Shown here: piece after piece, positions 1-10,086 of the stretch
How positions within the stretch are numbered: position 1 is the first letter of the stretch
Layout: each line of letters begins with the position of its first letter
Source: Rubrobacter xylanophilus
GTDB lineage: Bacteria; Actinomycetota; Rubrobacteria; Rubrobacterales; Rubrobacteraceae
Assembly: GCF_007164525.1 (NCBI RefSeq)
Contig: NZ_AP019791.1
Coordinates: 1,785,501 to 1,849,500 of the forward strand
Reading direction: 5' to 3'
Length of the DNA stretch: 64,000 bases
Program-made: the position numbers and the translations under genes
The notes under the pieces: generated by a model
The model's input: only the letters and a program-made list of their open reading frames with translations
Database searches by the model: none
Told to the model about the DNA's origin: nothing

Positions 1-887
1 CGCTCGACGTCGCGCGCAGGCGGCTCGCCGAAGAGCCGCTTGTAGTCGCGGGTGAAGTGCGAGGGGTCGCGGTAGCCGACGCGGTGGGCGGCGCCTGCGG
101 CGTCGAGTCCCTCGCCGAGCATGAGCCGCCGGGCCTCCTGCAGCCTCATCCTCTTCTGGAACTGCAGCGGGCTCATCGCGGTGACCGCCTTGAAGTGGTG
201 GTGGAAGCTCGATGTGCTCATCCCGAGCTCGCGCGCGAGCTCCTCGATGCGCAGCGGCCGGGCGAGATCTTCGCGCAGCCTCTCCATGGCCCTCGCGATG
301 CGGTGGGCGTGCCCGCCGCGGATGGCGATCTGACGCAGCCGCGCCCCCTGATCCCCCCGCAGGAGCCGGAAGACGATCTCCCGGATTACGAGCGGCCTGA
401 GAAAGCGCGCCTCCTCTTCCGGCTCCTCCAGGAGCCGCAGCAACCTCACGACGGCGTCCAGGAGCCCCCCGTCCAGCGGGCTCACGTCGAAGGCCCGCAC
501 GGCGCGCTCCCCGGAGACGGCGTGCCCGGCCTCGACCATCACCGAACCGATGAGCGCGGGGTCCAGATCCAACACTACGCCGAGATACGGCCGTTCCTCC
601 GAGGCCTCCGTGATCCGGCTGGCGATGGGGAGGGCGGCGGCGGTGACGAGGTAGTGGTTGGCGTCGTAGCGGTAGAGCTCGTCGCCGAGCCAGACCTCCT
701 TCGCCCCCTGCGCGACCACGCACACCGCAGGGAACGAGACGCCGTGATCCAGCCCGGTGGGCGCGCAGGCCCTGCGCAGCCGCAGCCCGCCGGGCAGCTC
801 GACGGCCCCGGCCTCGCGCACGGCCCGCCCGACGCGCTCCACGAGCTCCCGGCGCCTCTCCGTCTCCTGACCGTCCATCGAGTCCAT
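1..887 (-). CDS. AraC-family regulator with AraC_N domain (3' end outside window)
   Basis: Transcription factor truncated by the window edge; about 295 codons are visible. The N-terminal part matches the AraC_N cupin-like sensor domain. The last visible ~90 residues form the two-HTH AraC DNA-binding domain (GMSTSSFHHHFK, then VGYRDPSHFTRDYKRLFG). The ATG at 887 follows GGAGGGGG on the minus strand, and a second in-frame ATG lies 9 nt downstream. It is divergent from the alcohol dehydrogenase/AKR genes at 1089-5779. In E. coli the AraC_N regulator YqhC controls the neighbouring yqhD and dkgA aldehyde reductases, so control of the divergent operon is a reasonable inference. A TATAAT-like -10 lies at 947-952 on the minus strand. 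Confidence 0.88.
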   Translation of the reverse strand, partial: MDSMDGQETERRRELVERVGRAVREAGAVELPGGLRLRRACAPTGLDHGVSFPAVCVVAQGAKEVWLGDELYRYDANHYLVTAAALPIASRITEASEERPYLGVVLDLDPALIGSVMVEAGHAVSGERAVRAFDVSPLDGGLLDAVVRLLRLLEEPEEEARFLRPLVIREIVFRLLRGDQGARLRQIAIRGGHAHRIARAMERLREDLARPLRIEELARELGMSTSSFHHHFKAVTAMSPLQFQKRMRLQEARRLMLGEGLDAAGAAHRVGYRDPSHFTRDYKRLFGEPPARDVE

Positions 888-946
888 GACGCCCCCTCCG
901 CCCGATTCCGCAGGTTTGCAGGATGATACAAGAGTTCTGGAGGATC

Positions 947-952
947 ATTATA
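947..952 (-). promoter_or_regulatory. -10 element upstream of the AraC-type regulator
   Basis: TATAAT read on the minus strand, about 60 bp before the ATG at 887. I see no good -35 hexamer 17 bp upstream. The AraC protein may act within this 200-bp divergent region, but no operator can be assigned by eye. Confidence 0.4.
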
Positions 953-1088
953 CCGGCCCTCGCTCTAACGCTCGTAAAATAGCCGGCGTGCGGAGGAATA
1001 TTTCACCGGGCTTCGGAATCCGCCCGGACTTTCGTCCAAGTAGTGTGCTCCGCCGTCGGTGAGATCGCAGACAGGAGGTAGCCAAACC

Positions 1089-2111
1089 ATGCGAGGAACG
1101 GTTCTCTATGGAACGCGGGACGTGCGCGTCGAGGAGCGTCCGGAGCCGGAGATCGTCGAGCCGACCGACGCCATCATCCGGCTCTCGGCGGCGTGCGTGT
1201 GCGGCTCGGACCTCTGGCCCTACCGCGGCATCGACCCGGTGAGCGAGCCGACGCCGATGGGCCACGAGTACGTCGGCGTCGTCGAGGAGGTCGGCAGCGA
1301 GGTACGGAACATAAAGCCGGGGCAGTTCGTCGTCGGCTCCTTCTTCGCCTCGGACAACACCTGCGAGATCTGCCAGAGTGGCTACCAGTCCTCCTGCGTC
1401 AACCGCGTGCTCATGGGGAGCATCGGAACCCAGGCCGAGTACGCCCGCATCCCACTGGCTGATGGCACATTGGTGGCGACGCCGGACATACCCGATGACG
1501 ACCTGATCCCCCACCTCCTCGCCGCCTCGGACGTGCTCGGCACCGGCTGGTTCGGCGCGGTGGCGGCCGAGGCCGGCCCGGGCAAGACGGTCGCGGTCGT
1601 CGGCGACGGCGCGGTCGGGTTGCTCGCGGTGCTCTCCGCGAAGCAGATGGGTGCCGAGCGGATCATCGCGATGAGCCGGCACGAATCGCGCCAGAGGCTC
1701 GCGCTCGAGTTCGGCGCAACCGACATCGTCGAGGAGCGCGGGGACGCGGGCGTCGAGCGCATAAAGGAGCTGACCGACGGGCTCGGGGCGCACTCGGTCG
1801 TCGAGGCGGTCGGGACGCAGGAGGCGATGATGCAGGCGATCCGATCGACCCGTCCCGGCGGACACGTGGGCTTCGTCGGCGTGCTGCACGGGGTGGAGAT
1901 CCCGGGCGAGGAGTTCTTCTCCTCGCACGTGCACCTGCACGGCGGTCCGGCTCCGGTGCGGCGCTTTCTGCCCGAGCTGATCGACCTGATCTGGCAGCGC
2001 AGGATCGAGCCGGGGAAGGTCTTCGACCTGGAGCTGCCCCTGGAAGAGGCCCCGGAGGGCTACCGTGCGATGGACGAGCGCCGCGCGATCAAGGCGCTGC
2101 TGCGGCCGTAG
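1089..2111 (+). CDS. Zinc-dependent alcohol dehydrogenase family protein
   Basis: MDR-superfamily NAD(P)-dependent dehydrogenase, 340 aa, probably cytosolic and oxidising or reducing alcohols/aldehydes. The catalytic zinc site is visible: C38 in VCGSD, and H59-E60 in GHEY. The structural-zinc lobe has C92, C95 and C103, but Asp89 sits where the first Cys normally is. The Rossmann motif is VGDGAVG at about 171-177. The ATG at 1089 was chosen because AGGAGGT ends 10 nt before it; an upstream in-frame start lacks such a site. It heads a same-strand run of reductases divergent from the AraC regulator, which suggests carbonyl detoxification. The exact substrate cannot be read from sequence. Confidence 0.9.
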   Translation: MRGTVLYGTRDVRVEERPEPEIVEPTDAIIRLSAACVCGSDLWPYRGIDPVSEPTPMGHEYVGVVEEVGSEVRNIKPGQFVVGSFFASDNTCEICQSGYQSSCVNRVLMGSIGTQAEYARIPLADGTLVATPDIPDDDLIPHLLAASDVLGTGWFGAVAAEAGPGKTVAVVGDGAVGLLAVLSAKQMGAERIIAMSRHESRQRLALEFGATDIVEERGDAGVERIKELTDGLGAHSVVEAVGTQEAMMQAIRSTRPGGHVGFVGVLHGVEIPGEEFFSSHVHLHGGPAPVRRFLPELIDLIWQRRIEPGKVFDLELPLEEAPEGYRAMDERRAIKALLRP

Positions 2112-2257
2112 GTTGACGAAGGATACGGGACACGGAACGGATCCGCGGTGAGCGAGCCTCCGGCAGGCCCGGAGCGCGCGCTCACCGTGATGCTCGCCCG
2201 CGGTCTTCCGGAGAGGGACCGTGCGGCGTCTCCGGCCACCGGGAAGGAGGAGCGGGT

Positions 2258-3031
2258 GTGAGCCCGCAGCCATCGCGCGTCTTCGTAACGGGCTCTGCGG
2301 ACGGGCTCGGGCGGGCGGCGGCGCGGGCACTGTTGGAGCAGGGGCACGAGGTCGTCGTGCACGCCCGGAACCGCAAGCGGCTGGAGGCGGTGCGCGAGCT
2401 TCTGGAGCGGGGGGCGGAGGCCGTGGTCGGGGATCTCTCCGATCCCGGCGAGACGCTCGGCGTCGCGGAGCAGGTGAACCGCCTCGGGCGGATGGACGCG
2501 GTGATCCACAACGCCGCCGACGGCGGCGGGCTGCAAGTGCTGCCGGTCAACGTGGTCGCCCCGTATCTGCTCACCGCCCGGATCCGGCGTCCCCGGCGCC
2601 TGATCTACATCTCCAGCGGCATGCACCGCGGCGGCAGGGCCGACCCGGGCGGCATGGACTGGAGCGGCAGCCGGGCGACGGCCTCCTACTCGGACTCGAA
2701 GCTCTTCGTCACCGCGCTCGCGATGGCCGTCGCCCGGCTCTGGCCGGACGTGTTCAGCAACGCGGTGAACCCGGGCTGGGTGCCGACGAAGATGGGCGGG
2801 CCCGGCGCCCCGGACGACCTGCGCCTCGGGCACACGACCCAGGTGTGGCTCGCCACCAGCGACGACCCGGAGGCGCGCACCTCCGGCGGCTACTGGTATC
2901 ACATGCGCCGCCAGGAGCCGGCCAGGATCGTCCACGACGAAAGCTTCCAGGACGAACTGCTCGAAGAGCTGGCCCGCTTCACCGGGATCCGCCTCACCCC
3001 CGACGAAACGTCGACAGAGGAGGAGCGATGA
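2258..3031 (+). CDS. Short-chain dehydrogenase/reductase
   Basis: Classical SDR, 257 aa, NAD(P)-dependent. The nucleotide-binding motif TGSADGLG begins at residue 11. HNAAD corresponds to the NNAG motif. The catalytic Ser is in the S119/S120 pair, and the active-site pair is Y144/K148 (YSDSK). The GTG start at 2258 follows GGAAGGAGG. The 3' end overlaps the next gene by ATGA, indicating translational coupling. The long 146-bp gap from the dehydrogenase still leaves them on one strand and probably in one transcript. Substrate unknown. Confidence 0.9.
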   Translation: MSPQPSRVFVTGSADGLGRAAARALLEQGHEVVVHARNRKRLEAVRELLERGAEAVVGDLSDPGETLGVAEQVNRLGRMDAVIHNAADGGGLQVLPVNVVAPYLLTARIRRPRRLIYISSGMHRGGRADPGGMDWSGSRATASYSDSKLFVTALAMAVARLWPDVFSNAVNPGWVPTKMGGPGAPDDLRLGHTTQVWLATSDDPEARTSGGYWYHMRRQEPARIVHDESFQDELLEELARFTGIRLTPDETSTEEER

Positions 3032-3405
3032 GCGGATGGACGGATGAAGAGCTCGAAGGGATCAGCGGAGCAGAAGAGATCGAGATATCCCCCCTCCGGC
3101 GCGACGGGAGTCCGGGGAAGGCGGTGCCGGTCTGGGTCGTGCGCGTCGGCGATAACCTCTACGTCCGCTCGTGGCGCGGGCGCGGCGGATGCTGGTACCG
3201 CACCGCCCTCGCCACGGGCGAAGGGCGCATCCGGGCCGGCGGCGTCGAGAAACAGGTCGGCTTCGTCGAAGAGAAGGACCCCGCCATCAACGACCGGATC
3301 GACGCCGCCTACCGCGAGAAGTACGGACGCTACCCGGGCTACGTCCGGCCCATGGTCGCCCCCGAGGCGCGCGCCACGACGCTCAGGCTCGTGCCGCGAC
3401 CTTGA
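3028..3405 (+). CDS. DUF2255 family protein
   Basis: Protein of 125 aa resembling the DUF2255 family: an N-terminal WTDEEL start, a central VWVVRVGDNLYVRSWRGR-like core and a C-terminal YREKYGRY segment. These small cytosolic proteins have a split-barrel look and are often encoded beside oxidoreductases; their reaction is not established. The start is fixed by the ATGA overlap with the SDR stop, and AGGAG lies just upstream. No membrane segment or signal peptide is visible. Its role in the reductase operon is unknown. Confidence 0.8.
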   Translation: MSGWTDEELEGISGAEEIEISPLRRDGSPGKAVPVWVVRVGDNLYVRSWRGRGGCWYRTALATGEGRIRAGGVEKQVGFVEEKDPAINDRIDAAYREKYGRYPGYVRPMVAPEARATTLRLVPRP

Positions 3406-3443
3406 AGGCAAACCGTCCAGACCAGGAAGGGAGAGAACCGGAT

Positions 3444-4305
3444 ATGAGCGGACCATTGCTGAAGCTCAAAGGTGGCGTCGAGATGCCCGCGCTGGGGTTC
3501 GGTGTCTTCCAGATACCGCCGGAGGAGACCGCGGCGGCGGTGGAGGCGGCTCTGCGCACCGGGTACCGCCTGATCGACACCGCCGCGGCCTACATGAACG
3601 AGCGCGAGGTCGGGGAGGGCATCCGCCGCAGCGGCGTGCCGCGCGAAGAGGTGTTCATCGAGACGAAGGTCTGGATCAGCGACTACGGCCACGACGCGAC
3701 GCTGCACGCCTTCGAGAAGAGCAGCCGGAAGCTGGTGGTCGCCGTTATCGACCTGCTCATCCTCCATCAGCCGCTGCCGGGCCGCTTCGGCCTGACGATC
3801 GAGGCGTACCGGGCGCTCGAGGAACTGCTCGCCGACGGCCGGGTGCGCGCCATCGGGGTGAGCAACTTCATGCCCGAGCACCTCGACCGCCTGCTCGAAG
3901 TCGCGTCCGTCGTGCCCGCCGTCAACCAGATCGAGCTGCACCCCTACTTCCAGCAGAAGGAGCTGCAGCGGCGGCATGCCGGGATGGGCATCGTGACGCA
4001 GGCGTGGTCGCCGATCGGCGGGATCACGTTCTACCGGGAGAGCGAGAGAAGCACGCTCGACGACCCGACGATCGGCGAGATCGCGCGCCAGCACGGCAAG
4101 ACGGCGGCGCAGGTGATGCTGCGCTGGCACCTGCAGGCGGGCCGCTCCGCGATCCCGAAGTCGGTCCGGCCCGAGCGCATCGCCGAGAACTTCGACGTCT
4201 TCGACTTCGAGCTGACACCGGAGGAGATGGCGGCGATCGACGCCCTCGACACCGGCGTGCGCGGCGGACCGGAGCCAGAGAGCATCACCCTGGAAACGTA
4301 CGGCC

Positions 4306-4325
<20 letters not shown>
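3444..4325 (+). CDS. Aldo/keto reductase (DkgA-like)
   Basis: AKR of 293 aa, NADPH-dependent carbonyl reductase of the 2,5-diketo-D-gluconate reductase type. The catalytic tetrad is visible as D45, Y50, K75 and H108 (LILHQP). The cofactor-binding C-terminus has IPKSVRPERI. Start ATG at 3444 lies behind GGGAGAG. The family reduces 2-oxoaldehydes and related compounds, which fits the AraC/ADH context. Residues around LVVAVIDLLILHQP deviate from the usual LGLDYVDLYLIHWP, so activity should be similar but selectivity may differ. Confidence 0.9.
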
Positions 4326-5779
<1,454 letters not shown>

Positions 5780-5827
5780 AGTGAGGCGCGCCTCACGAAC
5801 TGCCAGAGTCGCATCGAGGAGGTGGAG

Positions 5828-6244
5828 ATGAAGGTCACGAGAAACGGAAGGAGGCCCTCCGGCAGAGGACCTGCGGAGTGGTTCACCGGAGACGTCTACA
5901 TCGACACCGCGGCCGAGCCCTCGGGGCCCTCCCGCCTGGCGGCGAGCGTCGTCCACTTCACCCCGGGGGCCCGCACGGCGTGGCACACCCACCCGGGCGG
6001 CCAGACCATCTACGTCACCGAGGGCGTGGGGCTGTGCCAGCGCAGGGGAGGGCCGGTCGAGGTGATAAGGCCCGGAGACTCCGTCTTCTTCGAGCCGGGC
6101 GAGGAGCACTGGCACGGGGCGGCCCCGGACCGCTTCATGACCCACGTGGCGATGCAGCAGACCGACGAGGAGGGCAACGCCGCCTTCTGGGGCGAGCACG
6201 TCACCGACGAGGAGTACGGCGCGGCACCGCCCACGGGCAGCTGA
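5828..6244 (+). CDS. Cupin-fold protein, hydroxynitrile lyase-like
   Basis: Single-domain cupin of 138 aa. From the ATG at 5828 (AGGAGG just upstream) the metal ligands fall at H53, H55, Q59 and H94, in WHTHPGGQ and GEEHWHG. These are the same positions and the same unusual Gln ligand as in the manganese cupin (R)-hydroxynitrile lyase of Granulicella tundricola, and the flanking sequence ([15 protein letters not shown]) is very similar. The family cleaves or forms cyanohydrins in vitro; its physiological role is unknown. It sits at the end of the carbonyl-reductase operon, so an aldehyde-related substrate is plausible. Confidence 0.85.
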   Translation: MKVTRNGRRPSGRGPAEWFTGDVYIDTAAEPSGPSRLAASVVHFTPGARTAWHTHPGGQTIYVTEGVGLCQRRGGPVEVIRPGDSVFFEPGEEHWHGAAPDRFMTHVAMQQTDEEGNAAFWGEHVTDEEYGAAPPTGS

Positions 6245-6553
6245 CACCCACGAGCCGGGAAGATCTGGCCGCGGAGCCTCGGATTTCGGCGGCTCCCGCG
6301 AAACGGCCCGGTGTCTCTTCCGGGCTCCTCGAGTACCGTTCGGTGGGAGCGGCACACGAGGGAATGGGAGGCAGAGCCGTAGCCGGGTTCCCGTACGAAA
6401 GTCCAGAAGGAGATACCATCCTTCCCACCGAGGCGCTCCCTCCCTGCGGCGGGTATCATCTCGGCGCGGTCCCTGGACGGCCGCGGGCACCGGTTCGGCG
6501 GCGACCTCTCCGGGGTCGCCCGGGACATCATGGGGCCGTAAAGGAGAGTTTTT
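6245..6553 (+). other. Intergenic region, 309 bp
   Basis: Gap between the cupin and the ABC transporter. It is GC-rich and open in several frames, but I see no start with a ribosome site and no recognised protein. No convincing -35/-10 pair or riboswitch core could be assigned. It presumably carries the promoter of the ABC operon. Confidence 0.4.
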
Positions 6554-7510
6554 ATGGGAGTCACGATCGAACACGAGGAGCAGTCCCGGCCCGCCATCTC
6601 CATCTCCGGGCTCTGCAAGACCTACGCCTCCGGCCTGGAGGCGCTCAAAGGGATAGACCTGGAGATCCGGCGCGGCGAGATCTTCGCCCTCCTCGGGCCG
6701 AACGGGGCCGGCAAGACGACGCTCATCGGGATCGTCTGCGGGCTGGTGAACGCCAGCCGGGGGAAGGTGCTCGTCGACGGGCACGACATCGTCTCCGACT
6801 ACCGCGAGGCGCGCTCCCTCGTCGGGCTCGTCCCGCAGGAGCTCGTGACCGAGACCTTCGAGACGGTCTGGGACACCGTCAACTTCAGCCGGGGGCTCTT
6901 CGGGAAGCGCTCGGACCCGGAATACGTCGAGAAGGTGCTGCGGGAGCTCTCGCTGTGGGACAAGAGGGACGAGAAGATCATGGCGCTCTCCGGCGGGATG
7001 AAGCGGCGGGTCATGATCGCCAAGGCGCTCGCCCACGAGCCGCGCATCCTCTTTCTGGACGAGCCGACGGCGGGCGTGGACGTGGAGCTCAGGCGCGATA
7101 TGTGGGGCACGGTGCGCCGCCTGCGCGAGAGCGGCGTGACGATCATCCTCACCACCCACTACATCGAGGAGGCCGAGGAGCTCGCAGACCGCATCGGCGT
7201 CATGAACCGCGGCGAGCTGGTGCTCGTCGAGGAGAAGCGGAAGCTGATGCGCCGGCTCGGCAGGAAGAAGCTGACGCTGCAGCTCGCGGAGAGGCTCGAG
7301 GAGGTACCGCCCGCGCTCGCCGGCTACCGGCTGGAGCTCTCCGAAGACGGCAGGGAGCTGGTCTACACCTACGAGACGCAGGCCGGGCGGGTAGGCATCG
7401 CCTCGCTGCTCGCCGACCTGAACGCGGCGGGCATCCGCTTCGAGGATCTGCAGACCGAGCAGAGCACGCTGGAGGAGATCTTCGTCGGTTTGGTGAGAGG
7501 AGAGAGATGA
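6554..7510 (+). CDS. ABC transporter ATP-binding protein (ABC-2 exporter)
   Basis: Nucleotide-binding subunit, 318 aa, energising the permease encoded next. Walker [10 protein letters not shown] is at 48-56, the Q-loop Gln at 95, the signature LSGGMK at 145-150, Walker B ILFLDEPT at 165-172 and the H-loop His at 202. The C-terminal ~100 residues form the extension usual in DrrA/NodI-type exporters. ATG 6554 follows AAGGAGAG. It overlaps the permease by ATGA. The family exports drugs, lipids or polysaccharide precursors; the substrate cannot be inferred here. Confidence 0.92.
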   Translation: MGVTIEHEEQSRPAISISGLCKTYASGLEALKGIDLEIRRGEIFALLGPNGAGKTTLIGIVCGLVNASRGKVLVDGHDIVSDYREARSLVGLVPQELVTETFETVWDTVNFSRGLFGKRSDPEYVEKVLRELSLWDKRDEKIMALSGGMKRRVMIAKALAHEPRILFLDEPTAGVDVELRRDMWGTVRRLRESGVTIILTTHYIEEAEELADRIGVMNRGELVLVEEKRKLMRRLGRKKLTLQLAERLEEVPPALAGYRLELSEDGRELVYTYETQAGRVGIASLLADLNAAGIRFEDLQTEQSTLEEIFVGLVRGER

Positions 7511-8268
7511 ACCTCTACGCGATACGCGCGATCTACAAGTTCGAGATGGCCCGCACCTTCCGCACGCTGCTGCAGAGCGGCGTCTCGCCGGTCGTCTCGA
7601 CCTCGCTGTACTTCGTCGTCTTCGGCGCGGCCATCGGCACGCGCATAACCGACGTGGACGGGGTACCCTACGGCGCGTTCATCGTGCCGGGGCTCGTCAT
7701 GCTCTCGCTGCTGACCCAGAGCATCTCCAACGCCTCGTTCGGGATCTTCTTCCCCAAGTTCACCGGCACCATCTACGAGGTGCTCTCCGCACCGGTCTCC
7801 TGGCTCGAGGTGGTCATCGGCTACGTCGGGGCGGCGGCGACCAAGTCCGTGGGGCTCGGCCTGATCATCCTCGCCACCTCCTCCCTCTTCGTGCCGCTGC
7901 AGATAGAGCACCCCTTCTGGATGCTCGCGTTCCTCCTGCTCACCGCCATCACGTTCTGCCTCTTCGGGTTCGTCCTGGGGATCTGGGCCGAGAACTTCGA
8001 GAAGCTGCAGCTCGTGCCGTTCCTCATCGTCACGCCCCTGGTCTTCCTCGGCGGCAGCTTCTACTCCATCGAGATGCTCCCGCCCTTCTGGCAGACGGCG
8101 AGCCTCTTCAACCCGGTCGTCTACCTGATCAGCGCCTTCCGCTGGAGCTTCTACGGAAGCTCCGACGTGAGCGTCTCCGTGAGCGTGGCGATGACGCTGG
8201 TCTTCCTGGCCGCCTGCCTGTTTGCGGTGCGCTGGATCTTCAAGACCGGCTACCACCTGCGGACGTAG
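7507..8268 (+). CDS. ABC-2 type permease
   Basis: Integral membrane subunit of 253 aa with about six hydrophobic segments and the ABC-2 signature region ([17 protein letters not shown], then [13 protein letters not shown]). It pairs with the upstream ATPase; the start codon overlaps that gene's stop, implying coupled synthesis. Length and topology match the NodJ/DrrB group. Substrate unknown. Confidence 0.92.
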   Translation: MNLYAIRAIYKFEMARTFRTLLQSGVSPVVSTSLYFVVFGAAIGTRITDVDGVPYGAFIVPGLVMLSLLTQSISNASFGIFFPKFTGTIYEVLSAPVSWLEVVIGYVGAAATKSVGLGLIILATSSLFVPLQIEHPFWMLAFLLLTAITFCLFGFVLGIWAENFEKLQLVPFLIVTPLVFLGGSFYSIEMLPPFWQTASLFNPVVYLISAFRWSFYGSSDVSVSVSVAMTLVFLAACLFAVRWIFKTGYHLRT

Positions 8269-8342
8269 CGACGCTCGTTGGTCGCCGCACGAAGCGGTAA
8301 TATTACCCGAAGCCTCGCAGCGAGCACCGGGAGGAACGAGGG

Positions 8343-8567
8343 TTGGGTGAGAAACGAGACAGGGACGTGGAGAAGGTCTACTCGACGGAGGAGTTCGTTG
8401 CGAAGCTGCGCCGGCTCGCGGACGCCCTCGAGTCCGGCGGGCGCTTCGAGATCCAGGTGGCAGGCGAGAGGATCTACGTCCCCGCACGCGCGGAGTTCAA
8501 CGTGGAGCACGAGCGCGAGGGCGACGAGGAGGAGCTGGAGTTCCAGCTGAAGTGGAGAAACCGCTGA
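8343..8567 (+). CDS. Amphi-Trp domain-containing protein
   Basis: Short cytosolic protein of 74 aa: an N-terminal helix (YSTEEFVAKLRRLADALE), a small sheet with FEIQVAGERIYVP, and a terminal ELEFQLKW ending in the conserved Trp. This layout fits the amphi-Trp domain, whose function is unknown. The TTG start at 8343 is supported by GGGAGGAA six bases before it; a GTG at 8370 would be shorter. A 12-bp palindrome lies upstream at 8296-8307. It is convergent with the cupin gene and separated from it by only 4 bp. Confidence 0.72.
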   Translation: MGEKRDRDVEKVYSTEEFVAKLRRLADALESGGRFEIQVAGERIYVPARAEFNVEHEREGDEEELEFQLKWRNR

Positions 8568-8580
8568 GGGCTCAGCCCTC
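8566..8580. terminator. Short inverted repeat over the convergent stop codons
   Basis: GAGGGC-TCA-GCCCTC, a 6-bp stem covering both stop codons of the facing genes. There is no T-run, so it may be only a weak bidirectional terminator. Confidence 0.3.
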
Positions 8581-9096
8581 TCCCCAGAGCTCGATGAGCG
8601 GGCCGCCCTCCCCGAAGAGCGGGTCCCGCTCCGGCAGGGGAACCCGCCGGATGTTCTCCAGCACCCGCGGACGCTCCCCGGGCTCCCCGGTACACAGATC
8701 CCACGACTGCCCCACCGGATAGGCCCCGACCACCAGAAGATCCCGGCTCGCTCCCCTGTTGCAGTGCCCCACGCCCGCCGGGATGACCACCGCATCCCCG
8801 ACACCCACCTCCAGCGTAACCCCTCCCTCACCGCCGAAGGTCACCCGGGCAGCGCCCCGGGCCACCCCGAGCACCTCGTGCGCCGTGCTGTGGTAGTGGT
8901 GGTAGCCGAAGATCCCATCGCGCCACATGCCATCCCACCCGTTGCCCCGGAAGAGCCCCTCGAAGCCCTCCGCCCCTCCGCCGGGTAGCGCTCCCCTGTA
9001 GACGAGAAGCGGCAGATGCGGGTTGTTGGGGATCCTCCCGTCGTCCCCGAAGCGGTAGGAGAGCACCTCGGGTTCCCCCGTAAACCCCGAAATCAT
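8572..9096 (-). CDS. Cupin domain protein (YjlB-like)
   Basis: Cytosolic cupin, 174 aa, resembling the Bacillus YjlB group. Likely metal ligands are H67, H69 and E74 in HHYHSTAHEVLG, and H111 in AGVGHCN. The N-terminal PNNPHLPLLVYRGAL segment is also characteristic. ATG 9096 follows AGGAGGT with a 10-nt spacer. The family's substrate is not established. It stands alone, facing the amphi-Trp gene. Confidence 0.82.
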   Translation of the reverse strand: MISGFTGEPEVLSYRFGDDGRIPNNPHLPLLVYRGALPGGGAEGFEGLFRGNGWDGMWRDGIFGYHHYHSTAHEVLGVARGAARVTFGGEGGVTLEVGVGDAVVIPAGVGHCNRGASRDLLVVGAYPVGQSWDLCTGEPGERPRVLENIRRVPLPERDPLFGEGGPLIELWGEG

Positions 9097-9162
9097 CGCG
9101 CTTCAAACCTCCTTCCGTTACCATACCCCGCAAAACCAACCGGAAAAGCTGGAAGGGGTCTG

Positions 9163-9417
9163 ATGTCGTACCTGGAAGGATACCTTCGCGCCAGAGAGAA
9201 CGGCGACGAGGCCGAACACACCGGCTACGTCTTCGAACTGGAGGTGGACATGTCCGCCGTGGAGAACGCCGACGAACTCGTCGGCGAACAGCTCGCCATA
9301 ACCGGCGACGTGGAGATGGTGGACCTCCCGAACCGCGGGAAGATCCTGGTCTTCAAAGTCACCTCGGCCGCCACCATAGAAGAAGAGCCCGAGGAAAACG
9401 GAACATCAAACGAATAA
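9163..9417 (+). CDS. Hypothetical protein, acidic, 84 aa
   Basis: Not recognised. The protein is strongly acidic (an EEEPEEN-rich tail) with no signal peptide or membrane segment. The central part (HTGYVFELEVDMSAV, then LVGEQLAITGDVEMVDLP) could form a small beta fold. ATG 9163 follows GGAAGGGG. A perfect 32-bp palindrome that works as a terminator comes directly after the stop, which supports it being a real transcription unit. Confidence 0.6.
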   Translation: MSYLEGYLRARENGDEAEHTGYVFELEVDMSAVENADELVGEQLAITGDVEMVDLPNRGKILVFKVTSAATIEEEPEENGTSNE

Positions 9418-9419
9418 AC

Positions 9420-9451
9420 GAGGGCCGGGGGCTTCGAAGCCCCCGGCCCTC
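9420..9451. terminator. Bidirectional terminator, 32-bp perfect palindrome
   Basis: A perfect inverted repeat centred on TTCGAA (16-bp arms, with at most a tiny loop in RNA). It lies between the stop of the 84-aa gene and the facing surface-protein gene. The T-run is weak, but the stem is very GC-rich. Confidence 0.7.
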
Positions 9452-9497
9452 TAAACCCGGCTCCCCAAAGAGAAGCCGGAACTCCCAACCTCCCGTC

Positions 9498-9731
9498 TTA
9501 CTTGCGCCGCAGCACAGCGAAGGTCAGGATGCCCGAGCCGAGCAGCAGAGCCGCAGCAGGCAGCAACACCGCCGGACCACCGCTCGAAGGCAGACCACCA
9601 GTGGTCCCCTGACCAGAGACCGTCTGCTCCATCCCGGTCTCCTCCATCACGGTCCCCTGAGCAAAGGCCGCCGACGCCATGACCAGCACGGTCACCAGCG
9701 CAGCCACCGCCAGCACCAGAACCCGCTTCAT
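9498..9731 (-). CDS. Small secreted protein with LPxTG-like sorting signal
   Basis: Protein of 77 aa: a signal peptide to about residue 25 (ASAAFAQ), a short Gln/Thr/Gly-rich middle, LPSSG at 47-51, a hydrophobic segment and a final LRRK. This is the layout of a sortase substrate, although Ser replaces Thr in the motif. After processing only about 25 residues would be exposed. ATG 9731 follows AAGGAGGG. It shares architecture, but not the central domain, with the four LPxTG proteins at 53.2-55.8 kb. No sortase is in this window. Confidence 0.7.
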   Translation of the reverse strand: MKRVLVLAVAALVTVLVMASAAFAQGTVMEETGMEQTVSGQGTTGGLPSSGGPAVLLPAAALLLGSGILTFAVLRRK

Positions 9732-9889
9732 TCTCCCTCCTTCTTCATCCGTCCGCTCTCAAGAGCCTGCACATACTCTCTCCTCTTTACGAGAGGTGAC
9801 AATATTTTACCCACTCCAGACCGAGAAGTCTTTATTATCTTAATAATTTTTAATAAATTTAATATGGTTGCAGCATCGGTGGGGATAGG

Positions 9890-9974
9890 CGGGGGCAGTA
9901 GGATTCGAACCTACGGGCGCTTGCGCGCCTCCGGTTTTCAAGACCGGCGCATTCGTCCGCTCTGCCATACCCCC
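9890..9974 (-). tRNA. tRNA-Ser (UGA)
   Basis: Type II tRNA of 85 nt. The acceptor GGGGGUA pairs with UGCCCCC and the discriminator is G. The anticodon stem CCGGU/ACCGG encloses the loop CUUGAAA, giving anticodon UGA. There is a long variable arm, then a T-arm GUAGG-UUCGAAU-CCUAC. CCA is not encoded. A TATAAT -10 for the minus strand lies upstream at 9999-10004. Confidence 0.93.
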
Positions 9975-9998
9975 GCGTCCGCAAGGTGCATCCGGAAG

Positions 9999-10004
9999 AT
10001 TATA
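9999..10004 (-). promoter_or_regulatory. -10 element of the tRNA-Ser gene
   Basis: TATAAT on the minus strand, 25 bp before the mature 5' end. No canonical -35 is visible. Confidence 0.45.
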
Positions 10005-10016
10005 CGACGGCCACCG

Positions 10017-10045
10017 TTGACGTGGGGAGGGAGCGGACATAGAAT
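10017..10045 (+). promoter_or_regulatory. Promoter of the DUF59/amidohydrolase unit
   Basis: TTGACG (10017-10022), a 17-bp spacer and TAGAAT (10040-10045), close to the housekeeping consensus. The start codon at 10087 lies about 35 nt after the predicted transcription start. Confidence 0.65.
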
Positions 10046-10086
10046 GCAATCATTGTTTTTTGGTGAGGGAAAGGAGCGTGTGGGGC

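Noticed and set aside
6245-6553. Possible riboswitch before the ABC exporter
   Set aside because: I looked for cobalamin, glycine, guanidine and fluoride riboswitch cores and found no convincing consensus.
8296-8307. Perfect palindrome GGTAATATTACC upstream of the amphi-Trp gene
   Set aside because: Short and single; it could be an operator or part of a -10 region, but no regulator or second site supports a call.
9889-9976. Alternative tRNA ends with acceptor GCGGGGG/CCCCCGC
   Set aside because: It would give discriminator C and push the T-stem out of register; the ends 9890-9974 give a 5-bp T-stem, a 7-bp acceptor and discriminator G.
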